A stretch of 64,000 bases of DNA. Source: Alphaproteobacteria bacterium. GTDB lineage: Bacteria; Pseudomonadota; Alphaproteobacteria; Micavibrionales; Micavibrionaceae. The stretch covers positions 1-64,000 of the forward strand of contig JAJFGR010000012.1 in the NCBI GenBank assembly GCA_021776025.1, given 5' to 3'. The notes under the pieces were generated by a model that searched no databases, was not told the origin of the DNA, and was given only the letters and a program-made list of their open reading frames with translations. Below are positions 26,651 to 35,409 of the stretch, piece after piece; the first letter of the stretch is position 1, and every line of letters starts with the position of its first letter. The translations under genes and the position numbers were made by a program.

Positions 26651-27811
26651 TCACGCAGGTCGACCGTCTGGCCTTGGTTTCCAGAGGATAGGGACATAAA
26701 TGAAAAGATAGAGACCAAAACAGGCACTCCACAAAAAAGCGGAGCTGATAATCCATAAGCTTAAATGCGCGGATGAAATAAGCGGCCCCAAAACTCTTAT
26801 AAGCGCCGCTGTTTGCATCAAAACAAAGCTAAGCGTTGTCAGCTTGCCTGCTATCAAATTTCGTCCGGTATGGCCAAGCGTTACGCGGCACATCATCCCA
26901 AGCGTCATAGAGCCTATAGCCCCGGCTGTTAAAGCATGCAGAGCGATCGAAAACGGGAAAAAACCTAGAGCTGCCAAGCTCGTAAGGAAGAGCCCCAAAA
27001 TCACCCATCCATATCCGACATGAAGAATCCACACCATCGGATCATTCAATATTTTTCGCGTATGGTAATGACGCATACGAAGCACATGAATGAGGGCAGA
27101 GGCAAGAGCAGCAATGGCTAGCATGCTTCCCTGCGCGCCAAAAAACAACAAAGCCAGAATGATAAAAACCAGCGATAATAGCGCTAAAACATCCATCTTG
27201 ACTTGCGGCGTTTGAAAAACCTCTTCCCCGCGCTGACGCAAGACCGCCACGGTAAAGGCCGGAATAACCCGTCCGCCAATCAACGAAATCATCGTGATAA
27301 TTACCATCACGGCAACGTAAAGCGATATATGCTCTTGTGTAATTAGGAACGCTATGTCACAGGCAAACAACATGATGAGCAACGCCAGAAAAACAAAATT
27401 GCGCTTGCTCCAGCTTCTAAGAAGCGGAATGGATAGACTAATTGCCAAAGCAGGGATAAAGCTGCCTTCGATGATTAAGATCGCCATGCCCGGTAAATCC
27501 AAATCAAAACTCATAACCACGCGTCCAGCTAGCCACAAAGCGCAAAGCCCCGCCAAATGCATTTGGCGGGCGGGCGCGCCGCCCGTCCAATTCGCAACGG
27601 CTGTAAGTAAAAACCCGGCAATAATCGCCACGGCAAACCCATAAATCATTTCATGCGCATGCCATGAAACCGGATCAAGCATGAATGACGGTGGTGTTAT
27701 ATACCCTGCATAAAACCCACCCCAGATCAGTAAACTGAGAGCGCTATATAATGCGCCCAAAAGAAAAAATGGACGAAACCCGCGCCCTAAAATTGAAGAA
27801 TCAAACAACAT
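26651..27811 (-). CDS. nnrS: NnrS-family membrane protein
   Basis: 386 residues with about 12 membrane helices. DPVSWHAHEMIYGF near the start is the family hallmark and carries conserved His residues; GGRVIPAFT and LHALTAGAIGSMTLGMM follow in the middle and late part. NnrS is a heme- and copper-containing protein that relieves nitrosative stress in denitrifiers and nitrate reducers. It is the last gene of the nar operon, 5 bp after the isomerase gene, so it would be made together with the nitrate reductase that generates nitrite and NO. Confidence 0.9.
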   Translation of the reverse strand: MLFDSSILGRGFRPFFLLGALYSALSLLIWGGFYAGYITPPSFMLDPVSWHAHEMIYGFAVAIIAGFLLTAVANWTGGAPARQMHLAGLCALWLAGRVVMSFDLDLPGMAILIIEGSFIPALAISLSIPLLRSWSKRNFVFLALLIMLFACDIAFLITQEHISLYVAVMVIITMISLIGGRVIPAFTVAVLRQRGEEVFQTPQVKMDVLALLSLVFIILALLFFGAQGSMLAIAALASALIHVLRMRHYHTRKILNDPMVWILHVGYGWVILGLFLTSLAALGFFPFSIALHALTAGAIGSMTLGMMCRVTLGHTGRNLIAGKLTTLSFVLMQTAALIRVLGPLISSAHLSLWIISSAFLWSACFGLYLFIYVPILWKPRPDGRPA

Positions 27812-27816
27812 GCGCG

Positions 27817-28602
27817 CTATTGTACCAGAGGCGTATCTGTCTGTTTAAGCTGAAATCCACTAACTTCAGCCTGTCCGGCCAAAAGCTGTACATACTGGCT
27901 AAAAGCGCGTTGCCAGCTTTGACGTTGTAGATAATCTGTTATCCATTCATGTACAGCCTCAAAGGGCAACTGTTTACCCTCAAGGCGTTTATGCACCTTG
28001 ATCAAATGATACCCGAATTCACTGGCTAGCGGAGCGGAGGAAATTTCACCCTCTTGCATATCCAGCAAGGCCGCCTCAAATGCAGGCGTAGTTTGGCCCT
28101 TGGTCACCTGCCCAAGATGACCTCCCATTTTAGCCGAAGAGCATGCTGACTCAGTTTTAGCGATGGATTCAAAGCGTTCTGGTTTTTGGATAATTCGATC
28201 CAGAGCCTTCCCGGCTTTTTCCAAAGCAATTTTTCGTGCGTCCTCATCACCCGGCAGAGCCGGATAGAGAATATGTGCCGCTTCAAATAAAGGAGATGTA
28301 AAAAACCGTTCCTTATTTTGTTCATAAAAACGCTGACATGTTTCTTCGTCAGCTTGGGGAACAGTGATTTCTTTTTCAAATAAGATTTCCAAGGTTTCAT
28401 CAGGGTTCTTAACGGCCTCATCATGCTTGCAAAAGCCTAAATCCGTAGCGCGTTGAATAAGAAGCTCTCGAATGACCAGTGTTTGCATGGCTTCATATTT
28501 AGCGCCAGACAAACTTTCTGCCGGGTGATATTGCACCTCAGCGTTAATTTGCTCGGACGTGATTTTTACGCCGTTTACGGTAATGCCTGGGGCTGCAATC
28601 AT
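27817..28602 (-). CDS. PpiC-type peptidyl-prolyl isomerase
   Basis: 261 residues with no signal peptide. The parvulin domain is at about 125-225: EAAHILYPA, KMGGHLGQVTKGQTTPAFE, and FGYHLIKVHKR. The N-terminal helical part resembles NifM/SurA-type chaperones. Such a gene often follows narI in nar operons and is thought to help nitrate reductase maturation. It starts 3 bp after narI. Confidence 0.87.
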   Translation of the reverse strand: MIAAPGITVNGVKITSEQINAEVQYHPAESLSGAKYEAMQTLVIRELLIQRATDLGFCKHDEAVKNPDETLEILFEKEITVPQADEETCQRFYEQNKERFFTSPLFEAAHILYPALPGDEDARKIALEKAGKALDRIIQKPERFESIAKTESACSSAKMGGHLGQVTKGQTTPAFEAALLDMQEGEISSAPLASEFGYHLIKVHKRLEGKQLPFEAVHEWITDYLQRQSWQRAFSQYVQLLAGQAEVSGFQLKQTDTPLVQ

Positions 28603-28605
28603 TAT

Positions 28606-29280
28606 CTACACCTCCCGCTTACGTACAACTTGATAGGGACGGAAGACAAAGCCAAACGGGGCGCTAAACACATGGACAAGGCGCGTAAATGGCCAGACGA
28701 ACAAGATAAACATCCCCAGCGTGATATGCAGCTTGAACACCATCGCTACATCAACCAGATATTCATGGGCCCCGCCGCGGAAGGTGGCAATATGTTGCGC
28801 CCATTCCATAAATTTCACCATCTCATGTCCATCCAGATGGTGCATAGATACAGTAATCGTGTACAGACCGAGCAAGAGCTGCGCCAAAAGAAGGACAAGC
28901 ACAGAAATATCGGAGAAAGAACTGGTTGCCCGGATGCGCTCATCAAACAAGCGCCGATGAAGCAGCATTAGCAAGCCGACCAAGCAAAACACACCGGCAA
29001 TCCCGCCCGCGCTCATCGCCAGAATTTGTTTAAACCCGTGGGAAACACCCAGCGCATCGAACACCGAAATCGGCGTGAGCAAGCCAACCGCGTGCCCGGC
29101 GAGAATGGTGAGAATGCCAAGATGGAATAATACAGAGCCGATAATTAATTGCTTCTTACGCAAAAGCTGGCTTGATTTCGAGCGCCATGAATACGGATCA
29201 CGGTCAAAGCGCAGAATGCTTCCCAGTGCAAATACCGCAATCGCGATATAAGGGAAAATTTGGAACAAAAAGAAATCCAT
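28606..29280 (-). CDS. narI: nitrate reductase gamma subunit (cytochrome b)
   Basis: 224 residues with five membrane helices. It oxidises quinol and passes electrons through two b hemes to NarH. Family features: FPYIAIAVFALGSILRFDRDPYSWRSKSSQ at the N-terminus (seen in pieces), FHLGILTILAGHAVGL with heme His, and HITLGMFILFVWPFTRLVH near the end. The neighbouring narJ ends 4 bp before it. Confidence 0.95.
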   Translation of the reverse strand: MDFFLFQIFPYIAIAVFALGSILRFDRDPYSWRSKSSQLLRKKQLIIGSVLFHLGILTILAGHAVGLLTPISVFDALGVSHGFKQILAMSAGGIAGVFCLVGLLMLLHRRLFDERIRATSSFSDISVLVLLLAQLLLGLYTITVSMHHLDGHEMVKFMEWAQHIATFRGGAHEYLVDVAMVFKLHITLGMFILFVWPFTRLVHVFSAPFGFVFRPYQVVRKREV

Positions 29281-29284
29281 GGCT

Positions 29285-30004
29285 CTATGCCTCCTTATTA
29301 TCTACGGGCTTGGCGGGATCTAAATTCATCCGCGCCAACATTTCTTCGGCTTTTGGACAGCCCACATCCATATCCTGCCCTGTGGTTTGCAGAGTATTTT
29401 CAAATGCGTTTTGCTCTTCCCAGCTTTTATCCAGCTCATCAAAAGAGCTGGCTTTTCCGGCGGCTTCTTTCAGCGCTTCTTCCACAGCCTTTGCATCCGG
29501 CTTGTTGGCGGCGGCCTCAATCAAAGCCTCAAAAACGGCGGTGTATGGCGACTGCCGGTTTTTCAAACGGCCAGCCAATACGCCCAGCACATTGGCAATC
29601 TCACCTAAATTCTGAGCTGATTCTTCTGCCTCAATGATAGAAAGATATTCAAGGAACAGCGGCAAAAAATCCGGCATTTCTTCAGTGTTAATTAAGAGGC
29701 CCGCATCTTTATAAACCTCGGATAAATCCACCAGAGCCTGCCCACGATCACGCGAGTCACCATGCACATGCTCAAATAAATGCAAACACAGCGAAGGCGT
29801 ACGATCGAACAGGGCGACAAATTCTTCCTGCAAATCCAGCAAATCCTGATCTGCCATCCAGTCCATAAGATAATTAAGCGTCTTTAAGGATTCTTCCGGC
29901 AACCATGTTTCTTTTTTAAGGATGCCCTGAAACTCCGGCAGAGCTTTGACCAAATCCGCCGATGGATATGTCAGGAGAGTGCCTAGAACTTTTAATGTTT
30001 TCAT
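29285..30004 (-). CDS. narJ: nitrate reductase assembly chaperone
   Basis: 239 residues. NarJ binds apo-NarG and controls insertion of molybdenum cofactor and Fe-S clusters; it is not in the final complex. Typical signs: LGTLLTYPSADLV, an all-helical acidic fold, HVHGDSRDRGQALVDL and DFLPLFLEYLS. It lies between narH and narI as usual. Confidence 0.93.
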   Translation of the reverse strand: MKTLKVLGTLLTYPSADLVKALPEFQGILKKETWLPEESLKTLNYLMDWMADQDLLDLQEEFVALFDRTPSLCLHLFEHVHGDSRDRGQALVDLSEVYKDAGLLINTEEMPDFLPLFLEYLSIIEAEESAQNLGEIANVLGVLAGRLKNRQSPYTAVFEALIEAAANKPDAKAVEEALKEAAGKASSFDELDKSWEEQNAFENTLQTTGQDMDVGCPKAEEMLARMNLDPAKPVDNKEA

Positions 30005-30015
30005 CTGCCTATCTC

Positions 30016-31629
30016 CTATTTACAGCCACAGCCGCCGCTACCGCAGCCGCCTGATGTGCTTGTTTTGCCTTGCGTGAACAATGTATTTACGCGGTTGTCT
30101 TTGCCTGATGCGCTACGCCCGCGCCAAGACTTCGGATTTTCGAACATTTCCAGATCGCTGTTGGAATGTGATGAACAACCATTGCCGAAGCTGAAGCCGC
30201 AAGACCCGCTCTCGCCATAGGCATCCAGAGTTTCCTCTCGGTGACCAGTCGGGATGACATAGCGGTCCTCGTAATTGGCGAGCGCCAGAATCTTATACAT
30301 GTCCTTAACCAATTCCTCGGTTAAACCAACGTCTTTCAGGATGTTCAAATTAGGATCGCCTTCAATCAACACACCGCGCATATATTGACGCATCGCCATC
30401 ATTCTTTTCAGCGCGAGTTCAACGGGTTCTTCCTTACCGGCTGTTAGCAAATTCGCCAGATATTTCACGGGAATGCGCATCTTATCCAGATCCGGCATAA
30501 TGCCGTTATCAGTCAGCGGCAGCTTACCGGATTCCATAGCCGATTGAACGGGTGAAAGCGGTGGAATGTACCAAACCATCGGCAACGTTCTGTACTCAGG
30601 ATGCAAAGGCAGCGCCACTTTCCATTCCATAGCCATTTTATAGATGGGAGAGTCCTGCGCGCCGGTAATCCAGTTTTCTGGAATGCCGTCTTTACGTGCC
30701 TGCCCGATCACTTCGGGATCATGGGGGTCCATGAAAATATCGCATTGCGCCTCGTATAGATCTTCTTCGTTTTCAACGCTGGCGGCTTCTTCTATCCGGT
30801 CCGCATCGTAAAGCATAACGCCGAGATAGCGGATACGACCCACACATGTTTCGGAACAAACTGTAGGTTCACCGTTTTCAAGACGCGGATAGCAAAGCGT
30901 ACATTTCTCAGCCTTACCGGATTTCCAATTGTAGTAAATCTTTTTATACGGGCAGCCTGATACGCACATGCGCCAACCGCGACATTTATCCTGATCAACT
31001 AGAACGACGCCATCTTCTTCGCGCTTATAGATGGAGCCGGACGGGCAAGAGGCAACACAAGTCGGGTTCAGACAATGCTCACACAGGCGCGGCAAATACA
31101 TCATAAATGTATTTTCAAACTCGCCATACATCTCCTCTTCCATGCCTTTGAAATTGTAATCTTTGCGGCGGTGTTCAAATTCGGTGCCAAGAATTTCTTC
31201 CCAGTTTGGACCCCATTCAATTTTCTCCATCCGCTTGCCGGAGACTAAAGAGCGCGGACGCGCAGTTGGCTGCGCTTTGGATTCTTTGGCGTTTTGCAAA
31301 TGATCATAATCAAAGGTAAAAGGCTCGTAATAATCATCGATTTCCGGCATATCGGGGTTGCCGAAGATCTTGGCCAGAATGCGCCAGCGACCACCCTGCT
31401 TGGGATGAATTTTTCCGTTCTTGCCGCGGTGCCAGCCGCCATTCCATTTTTTCTGATTTTCCCATTCTTTCGGAAAACCAACACCAGGCTTGGTTTCAAC
31501 ATTGTTGAACCATGCATATTCCATGCCTTCTCGGGACGTCCAGACATTCTTGCAAGTGACCGAACATGTATGACAGCCGATACATTTATCGAGGTTCAGC
31601 ACCATTCCTATTTGTGCACGTATTTTCAT
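30016..31629 (-). CDS. narH: nitrate reductase beta subunit
   Basis: 537 residues. The four-cluster electron wire between NarI and NarG. The cluster motifs are seen: CIGCHTCSVTC, CEHCLNPTCVASC, CRGWRMCVSGC (Trp in the second position marks the 3Fe-4S cluster) and CTLCYPRL with CSETC. The start overlaps the narG stop by one base (TAATG). The C-terminus is unusual: the last 60 residues are Gly/Ser-rich with seven Cys (CGFSFGNGC, then GGCGSGGCGCK at the tip), beyond the usual family end. It may bind metal or be a maturation tag. Confidence 0.96.
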   Translation of the reverse strand: MKIRAQIGMVLNLDKCIGCHTCSVTCKNVWTSREGMEYAWFNNVETKPGVGFPKEWENQKKWNGGWHRGKNGKIHPKQGGRWRILAKIFGNPDMPEIDDYYEPFTFDYDHLQNAKESKAQPTARPRSLVSGKRMEKIEWGPNWEEILGTEFEHRRKDYNFKGMEEEMYGEFENTFMMYLPRLCEHCLNPTCVASCPSGSIYKREEDGVVLVDQDKCRGWRMCVSGCPYKKIYYNWKSGKAEKCTLCYPRLENGEPTVCSETCVGRIRYLGVMLYDADRIEEAASVENEEDLYEAQCDIFMDPHDPEVIGQARKDGIPENWITGAQDSPIYKMAMEWKVALPLHPEYRTLPMVWYIPPLSPVQSAMESGKLPLTDNGIMPDLDKMRIPVKYLANLLTAGKEEPVELALKRMMAMRQYMRGVLIEGDPNLNILKDVGLTEELVKDMYKILALANYEDRYVIPTGHREETLDAYGESGSCGFSFGNGCSSHSNSDLEMFENPKSWRGRSASGKDNRVNTLFTQGKTSTSGGCGSGGCGCK

Positions 31630-34600
31630 TATTCTGCCGCCTCCATGTCTGTTTGGCCTTCAAGTGGACCTTCCATCCAGTCGATATCCTGATCTTCGAT
31701 CTTGCGGACAACCACAAATTCATCACGGTTTGATCCGACTGTGCCGTAATAATTGAAGCCGTAGCTTTGCTGAGCATACGCGCCAATCATATGGGTTGGT
31801 TTCACCGTTGTCCGCGTTACGGAATTGTGAATACCGCCACGCGCGCCTGTGATTTTACTGCCCGGTGTATTCACGATTTTTTCTTGTGCGTGATACATCA
31901 TCAACATGCCGTCATTAACGCGCTGTGAAACAACCGCCCGCGCCGTAATCGCGCCATTGGTGTTGAACACTTCCACCCAGTCATTGTCTTTGATGCCCGT
32001 TTTCTTCGCATCCGGCTCACTCATCCAGACAATCGGCCCGCCGCGCGATAGTGTCAGCATGTGCAAATTGTCAGAGTACGTAGAGTGAATACCCCATTTT
32101 TGGTGCGGGGTAATGAAGTTTAGCGTTATATGTGGTCTGTCATCATCACCATGTTTTTCGATCATGGACTGAACGGTCGCTGTGTTGATTGGCGGCTTGT
32201 AAGAGACAAGCCCCTCACCGAAATCAAGCATCCATGGATGATCCTGATAAAGCTGCTGACGCCCTGTCAGCGTGCGCCATGGAATATATTCATGCACGTT
32301 TGTGTAGCCTGCATTGTAGCAAACTTCTTCAGACTCAATCCCGCTCCATGTTGGGGAGCTGATAATTTTGCGCGGCTGCGCCTGAATATCGCGGAAGCGG
32401 ATTTTCTCGTCTTCCTTCGGCTTAGCCAAATGCGTGTGATCGCGCCCTGTAATCTTGCCAAGAGCCTCCCACGCCTTAACAGCAACCTCGCCGTTAGTTT
32501 CCGGCGCGAGCATCATCACAGTTTCACAAGCGTCAATATCGGTAACGATGTTAGCGCGGCCTTCTTTGTTTTCACCATTGAGAGCTTTGAGAAACTCAAC
32601 CTCGTGATCAGTGTTCCAGCCAATGCCTTTACCGCCATTGCCGAGTTTTTCCAGTAACGGGCCAAGGGATGTAAAGCGTTCATAAGTCGCTGGATAGTCA
32701 CGCTCAACAACCTTCATCGAAGGTGCTGTCACGCCAGGGATCAAATCACATTCACCTTTGCGCCATTCTTTGACATCCGGCTGCGCAAGCTCACCCGGTG
32801 TATCGTGTTGAATTGGCGTCAGGACAATTTCCTTCTCCACGCCCAAATGGCCGGGGGAGAGTTCAGAAACTTTCTTCGCAAAACCTTTGTAAATCTCCCA
32901 GTCGCTGCGCGATTGCCAAACCGGATCAATGGCTTTGGATAGCGGGTGGATGAATGGGTGCATATCCGAGGTATTGAGATCGTTTTTCTCGTACCAACTC
33001 GCGGTTGGCAAAACGATATCGGAATACATACAGGTCGTGGACATGCGGAAGTCTAGCGTGACAACAAGATCAAGCTTTCCTTCCGGCGCTTCATCGTGCC
33101 AGACAACTTCTTCGGAACCTGTGCGACCTTCTTCGCCCAGATCTTTTCCTTGCACACCATGCTGAGTGCCGAGAAAGTGTTTGAGAAAATATTCATGCCC
33201 CTTACCGGAGGAACCAAGCAAATTCGAGCGCCAGACGAATAAATTACGCGGCCAGTTATCCGGACTGTCTGGATCTTCACAAGACATGCGTAGATCGCCA
33301 CTCGAAAGCCGCTCGGTGACGTATTCAACAGGGTCTTTCTTGCCAGCTTTCTTGACGAGCTCGATTGGGTTTTCCTGCAATTGCGGCGCGGAAGGGAGCC
33401 AGCCCATACGCTCGGCGCGGATATTGCAATCAATCAGCGAACCTTTCCATTTTTCTTTATCCGCTGTCGGACATAGAATTTCAGTCACACCCAATGTCTC
33501 ATAGCGCCATTGATCCGTATGCGCATAAAAAGCTGAAGTGCTATTCATTTGACGCGGTGGACGTGTCCAATCCAGCCCAAAGGCTAGCGGCAACCATCCG
33601 GTTTGTGGGCGCAGTTTTTCTTGGCCCACATAATGTGACCAACCGCCGCCTGATTGTCCAATACAGCCGCAGAACACCAGCATGTTGATGCAAGCGCGGT
33701 AGTTCATGTCCATGTGATACCAGTGGTTCATCGCTGCGCCGATGATGATCATGGATTTACCTTTGGTCTCGTGCGCATTGCGTGCAAATTCACGCGCCAC
33801 TTGCGTAATTTTATCCGCCGCAACGCCGGTGATGCTTTCCTGCCATTTTGGTGTGTAGGGGACGTTCTCATCATAGGAAGAGGCTACGTTATCACCGCCC
33901 AGTCCTTCGCGCGCAATCCCGTAATTGGCGCAGGTCAGATCGAACACAGTTACAACGGGCACTTTCTCACCATCGATTTCCAGATATTTAACTGGCAGCT
34001 TACGGTCAAGAATATCGCCGCCCTGATCATTGGCTTCAAAATATCCATGCTCGTGCTCTGCGCCCGCGAAATACGGGAAGCCGACATCGAGGATATCATC
34101 CTCGGAACCTAGCAATGTTTTTTGCGGCAGGAATTCTTTTTTGGTTTTTGAATCTGTTGGTAGAATATTCCACTCACCATCTTCACCCCAACGGAAACCA
34201 ATCGAACCCGTCGGTACAACGACATCGCCTGTTTTCTCATCCAGACAAATGGTTTTCCATTCAGGGTTATTGTCGTGGCCCAGATTTTTGTCAAAATCAG
34301 ATGCGCGCACCATACGGCCCGGCACATACCGTCCATCGCGCTTTTCCAGCTTCACAAGAAACGGGAAGTCGGAATATTTGCGGGTGTATTCATCGAAATA
34401 TGCGGATGTATTTTCGAGGTGGAATTCCTTGAGGATAACATGGCCCATGGCCATACCAACGGCGGCGTCTGTGCCCTGCTTCGGGTTGAGCCAGATATCG
34501 CCGAATTTTGATGCTTCCGAATAATCAGGCGTGATTGTTACAACTTGCGTACCTTTATAACGCGCCTCGGTCATGAAGTGCGCATCGGGCGTGCGCGTTT

Positions 34601-35375
34601 GCGGAACGTTGGAGCCCCACATGATGATAAAGCCTGAGTTATACCAGTCTGCGCTTTCTGGCACGTCTGTTTGTTCACCCCAAGTTTGAGGTGAAGCCGG
34701 TGGCAAGTCACAATACCAGTCATAAAAGCTCATGCACACACCGCCAAGCAATGAGAGATAACGCGAACCAGCGGCATAAGAGACCATCGACATGGCGGGG
34801 ATAGGAGAGAACCCGAATATGCGGTCTGGTCCGTGCTCCTTAATGGTATGGATGTTGGAGGCCGCAATAATCTCATTGGCTTCCTCCCAATCAGCGCGGA
34901 CAAAGCCGCCCTTACCACGAACAATTTGATATTCTGCGCGCAGGACAGGATCGGCCTGAATGGCTTTCCACGTATCAACGGGATCGCTGTGCTGCTCTTT
35001 CATTGCACGCCACATCTTGAGCAAGCGCTTGCGGATTAATGGGTATTTGAGGCGGTTGGCAGAATAGATATACCAGCTATAACTTGCGCCGCGCGCACAA
35101 CCGCGCGGTTCATGGTTTGGCAAATCGGGTCTCGTGCGTGGATAATCCGTTTGCTGCGTTTCCCATGTAATTAGGCCGTTCTTCACATAGATTTTCCATG
35201 AGCAAGAGCCGGTGCAATTCACGCCGTGGGTGGATCGAACAATTTTATCATGCGCCCAGCGCCCTCTATACGCTTCTTCCCACGCCCGATTTTCTTCCGT
35301 GGTTACGCCATGACCATCCGAGAACTTCTCACGGTTTTGGGCAAAGTAGGATATGCGATCAATAAAATAGCTCAT
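31629..35375 (-). CDS. narG: nitrate reductase alpha subunit (bis-MGD)
   Basis: 1248 residues, normal for the membrane-bound cytoplasmic-facing enzyme. It reduces nitrate to nitrite at molybdenum. The N-terminal 4Fe-4S motif starts HGVNCTGSCSWKIYVKNG, with its last Cys in RGCARGASYSW; the Mo-ligand Asp region reads YDWYCDLPPASPQ. No twin-Arg signal is present, which fits a cytoplasmic NarG. It follows narK by 34 bp. Its cofactor is supplied by the moa/mob operon and moeA in this same window. Confidence 0.97.
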   Translation of the reverse strand: MSYFIDRISYFAQNREKFSDGHGVTTEENRAWEEAYRGRWAHDKIVRSTHGVNCTGSCSWKIYVKNGLITWETQQTDYPRTRPDLPNHEPRGCARGASYSWYIYSANRLKYPLIRKRLLKMWRAMKEQHSDPVDTWKAIQADPVLRAEYQIVRGKGGFVRADWEEANEIIAASNIHTIKEHGPDRIFGFSPIPAMSMVSYAAGSRYLSLLGGVCMSFYDWYCDLPPASPQTWGEQTDVPESADWYNSGFIIMWGSNVPQTRTPDAHFMTEARYKGTQVVTITPDYSEASKFGDIWLNPKQGTDAAVGMAMGHVILKEFHLENTSAYFDEYTRKYSDFPFLVKLEKRDGRYVPGRMVRASDFDKNLGHDNNPEWKTICLDEKTGDVVVPTGSIGFRWGEDGEWNILPTDSKTKKEFLPQKTLLGSEDDILDVGFPYFAGAEHEHGYFEANDQGGDILDRKLPVKYLEIDGEKVPVVTVFDLTCANYGIAREGLGGDNVASSYDENVPYTPKWQESITGVAADKITQVAREFARNAHETKGKSMIIIGAAMNHWYHMDMNYRACINMLVFCGCIGQSGGGWSHYVGQEKLRPQTGWLPLAFGLDWTRPPRQMNSTSAFYAHTDQWRYETLGVTEILCPTADKEKWKGSLIDCNIRAERMGWLPSAPQLQENPIELVKKAGKKDPVEYVTERLSSGDLRMSCEDPDSPDNWPRNLFVWRSNLLGSSGKGHEYFLKHFLGTQHGVQGKDLGEEGRTGSEEVVWHDEAPEGKLDLVVTLDFRMSTTCMYSDIVLPTASWYEKNDLNTSDMHPFIHPLSKAIDPVWQSRSDWEIYKGFAKKVSELSPGHLGVEKEIVLTPIQHDTPGELAQPDVKEWRKGECDLIPGVTAPSMKVVERDYPATYERFTSLGPLLEKLGNGGKGIGWNTDHEVEFLKALNGENKEGRANIVTDIDACETVMMLAPETNGEVAVKAWEALGKITGRDHTHLAKPKEDEKIRFRDIQAQPRKIISSPTWSGIESEEVCYNAGYTNVHEYIPWRTLTGRQQLYQDHPWMLDFGEGLVSYKPPINTATVQSMIEKHGDDDRPHITLNFITPHQKWGIHSTYSDNLHMLTLSRGGPIVWMSEPDAKKTGIKDNDWVEVFNTNGAITARAVVSQRVNDGMLMMYHAQEKIVNTPGSKITGARGGIHNSVTRTTVKPTHMIGAYAQQSYGFNYYGTVGSNRDEFVVVRKIEDQDIDWMEGPLEGQTDMEAAE

Positions 35376-35409
35376 CTTTTTTCCTTAAGGGTTCTTGTGT
35401 TTCGCACTT

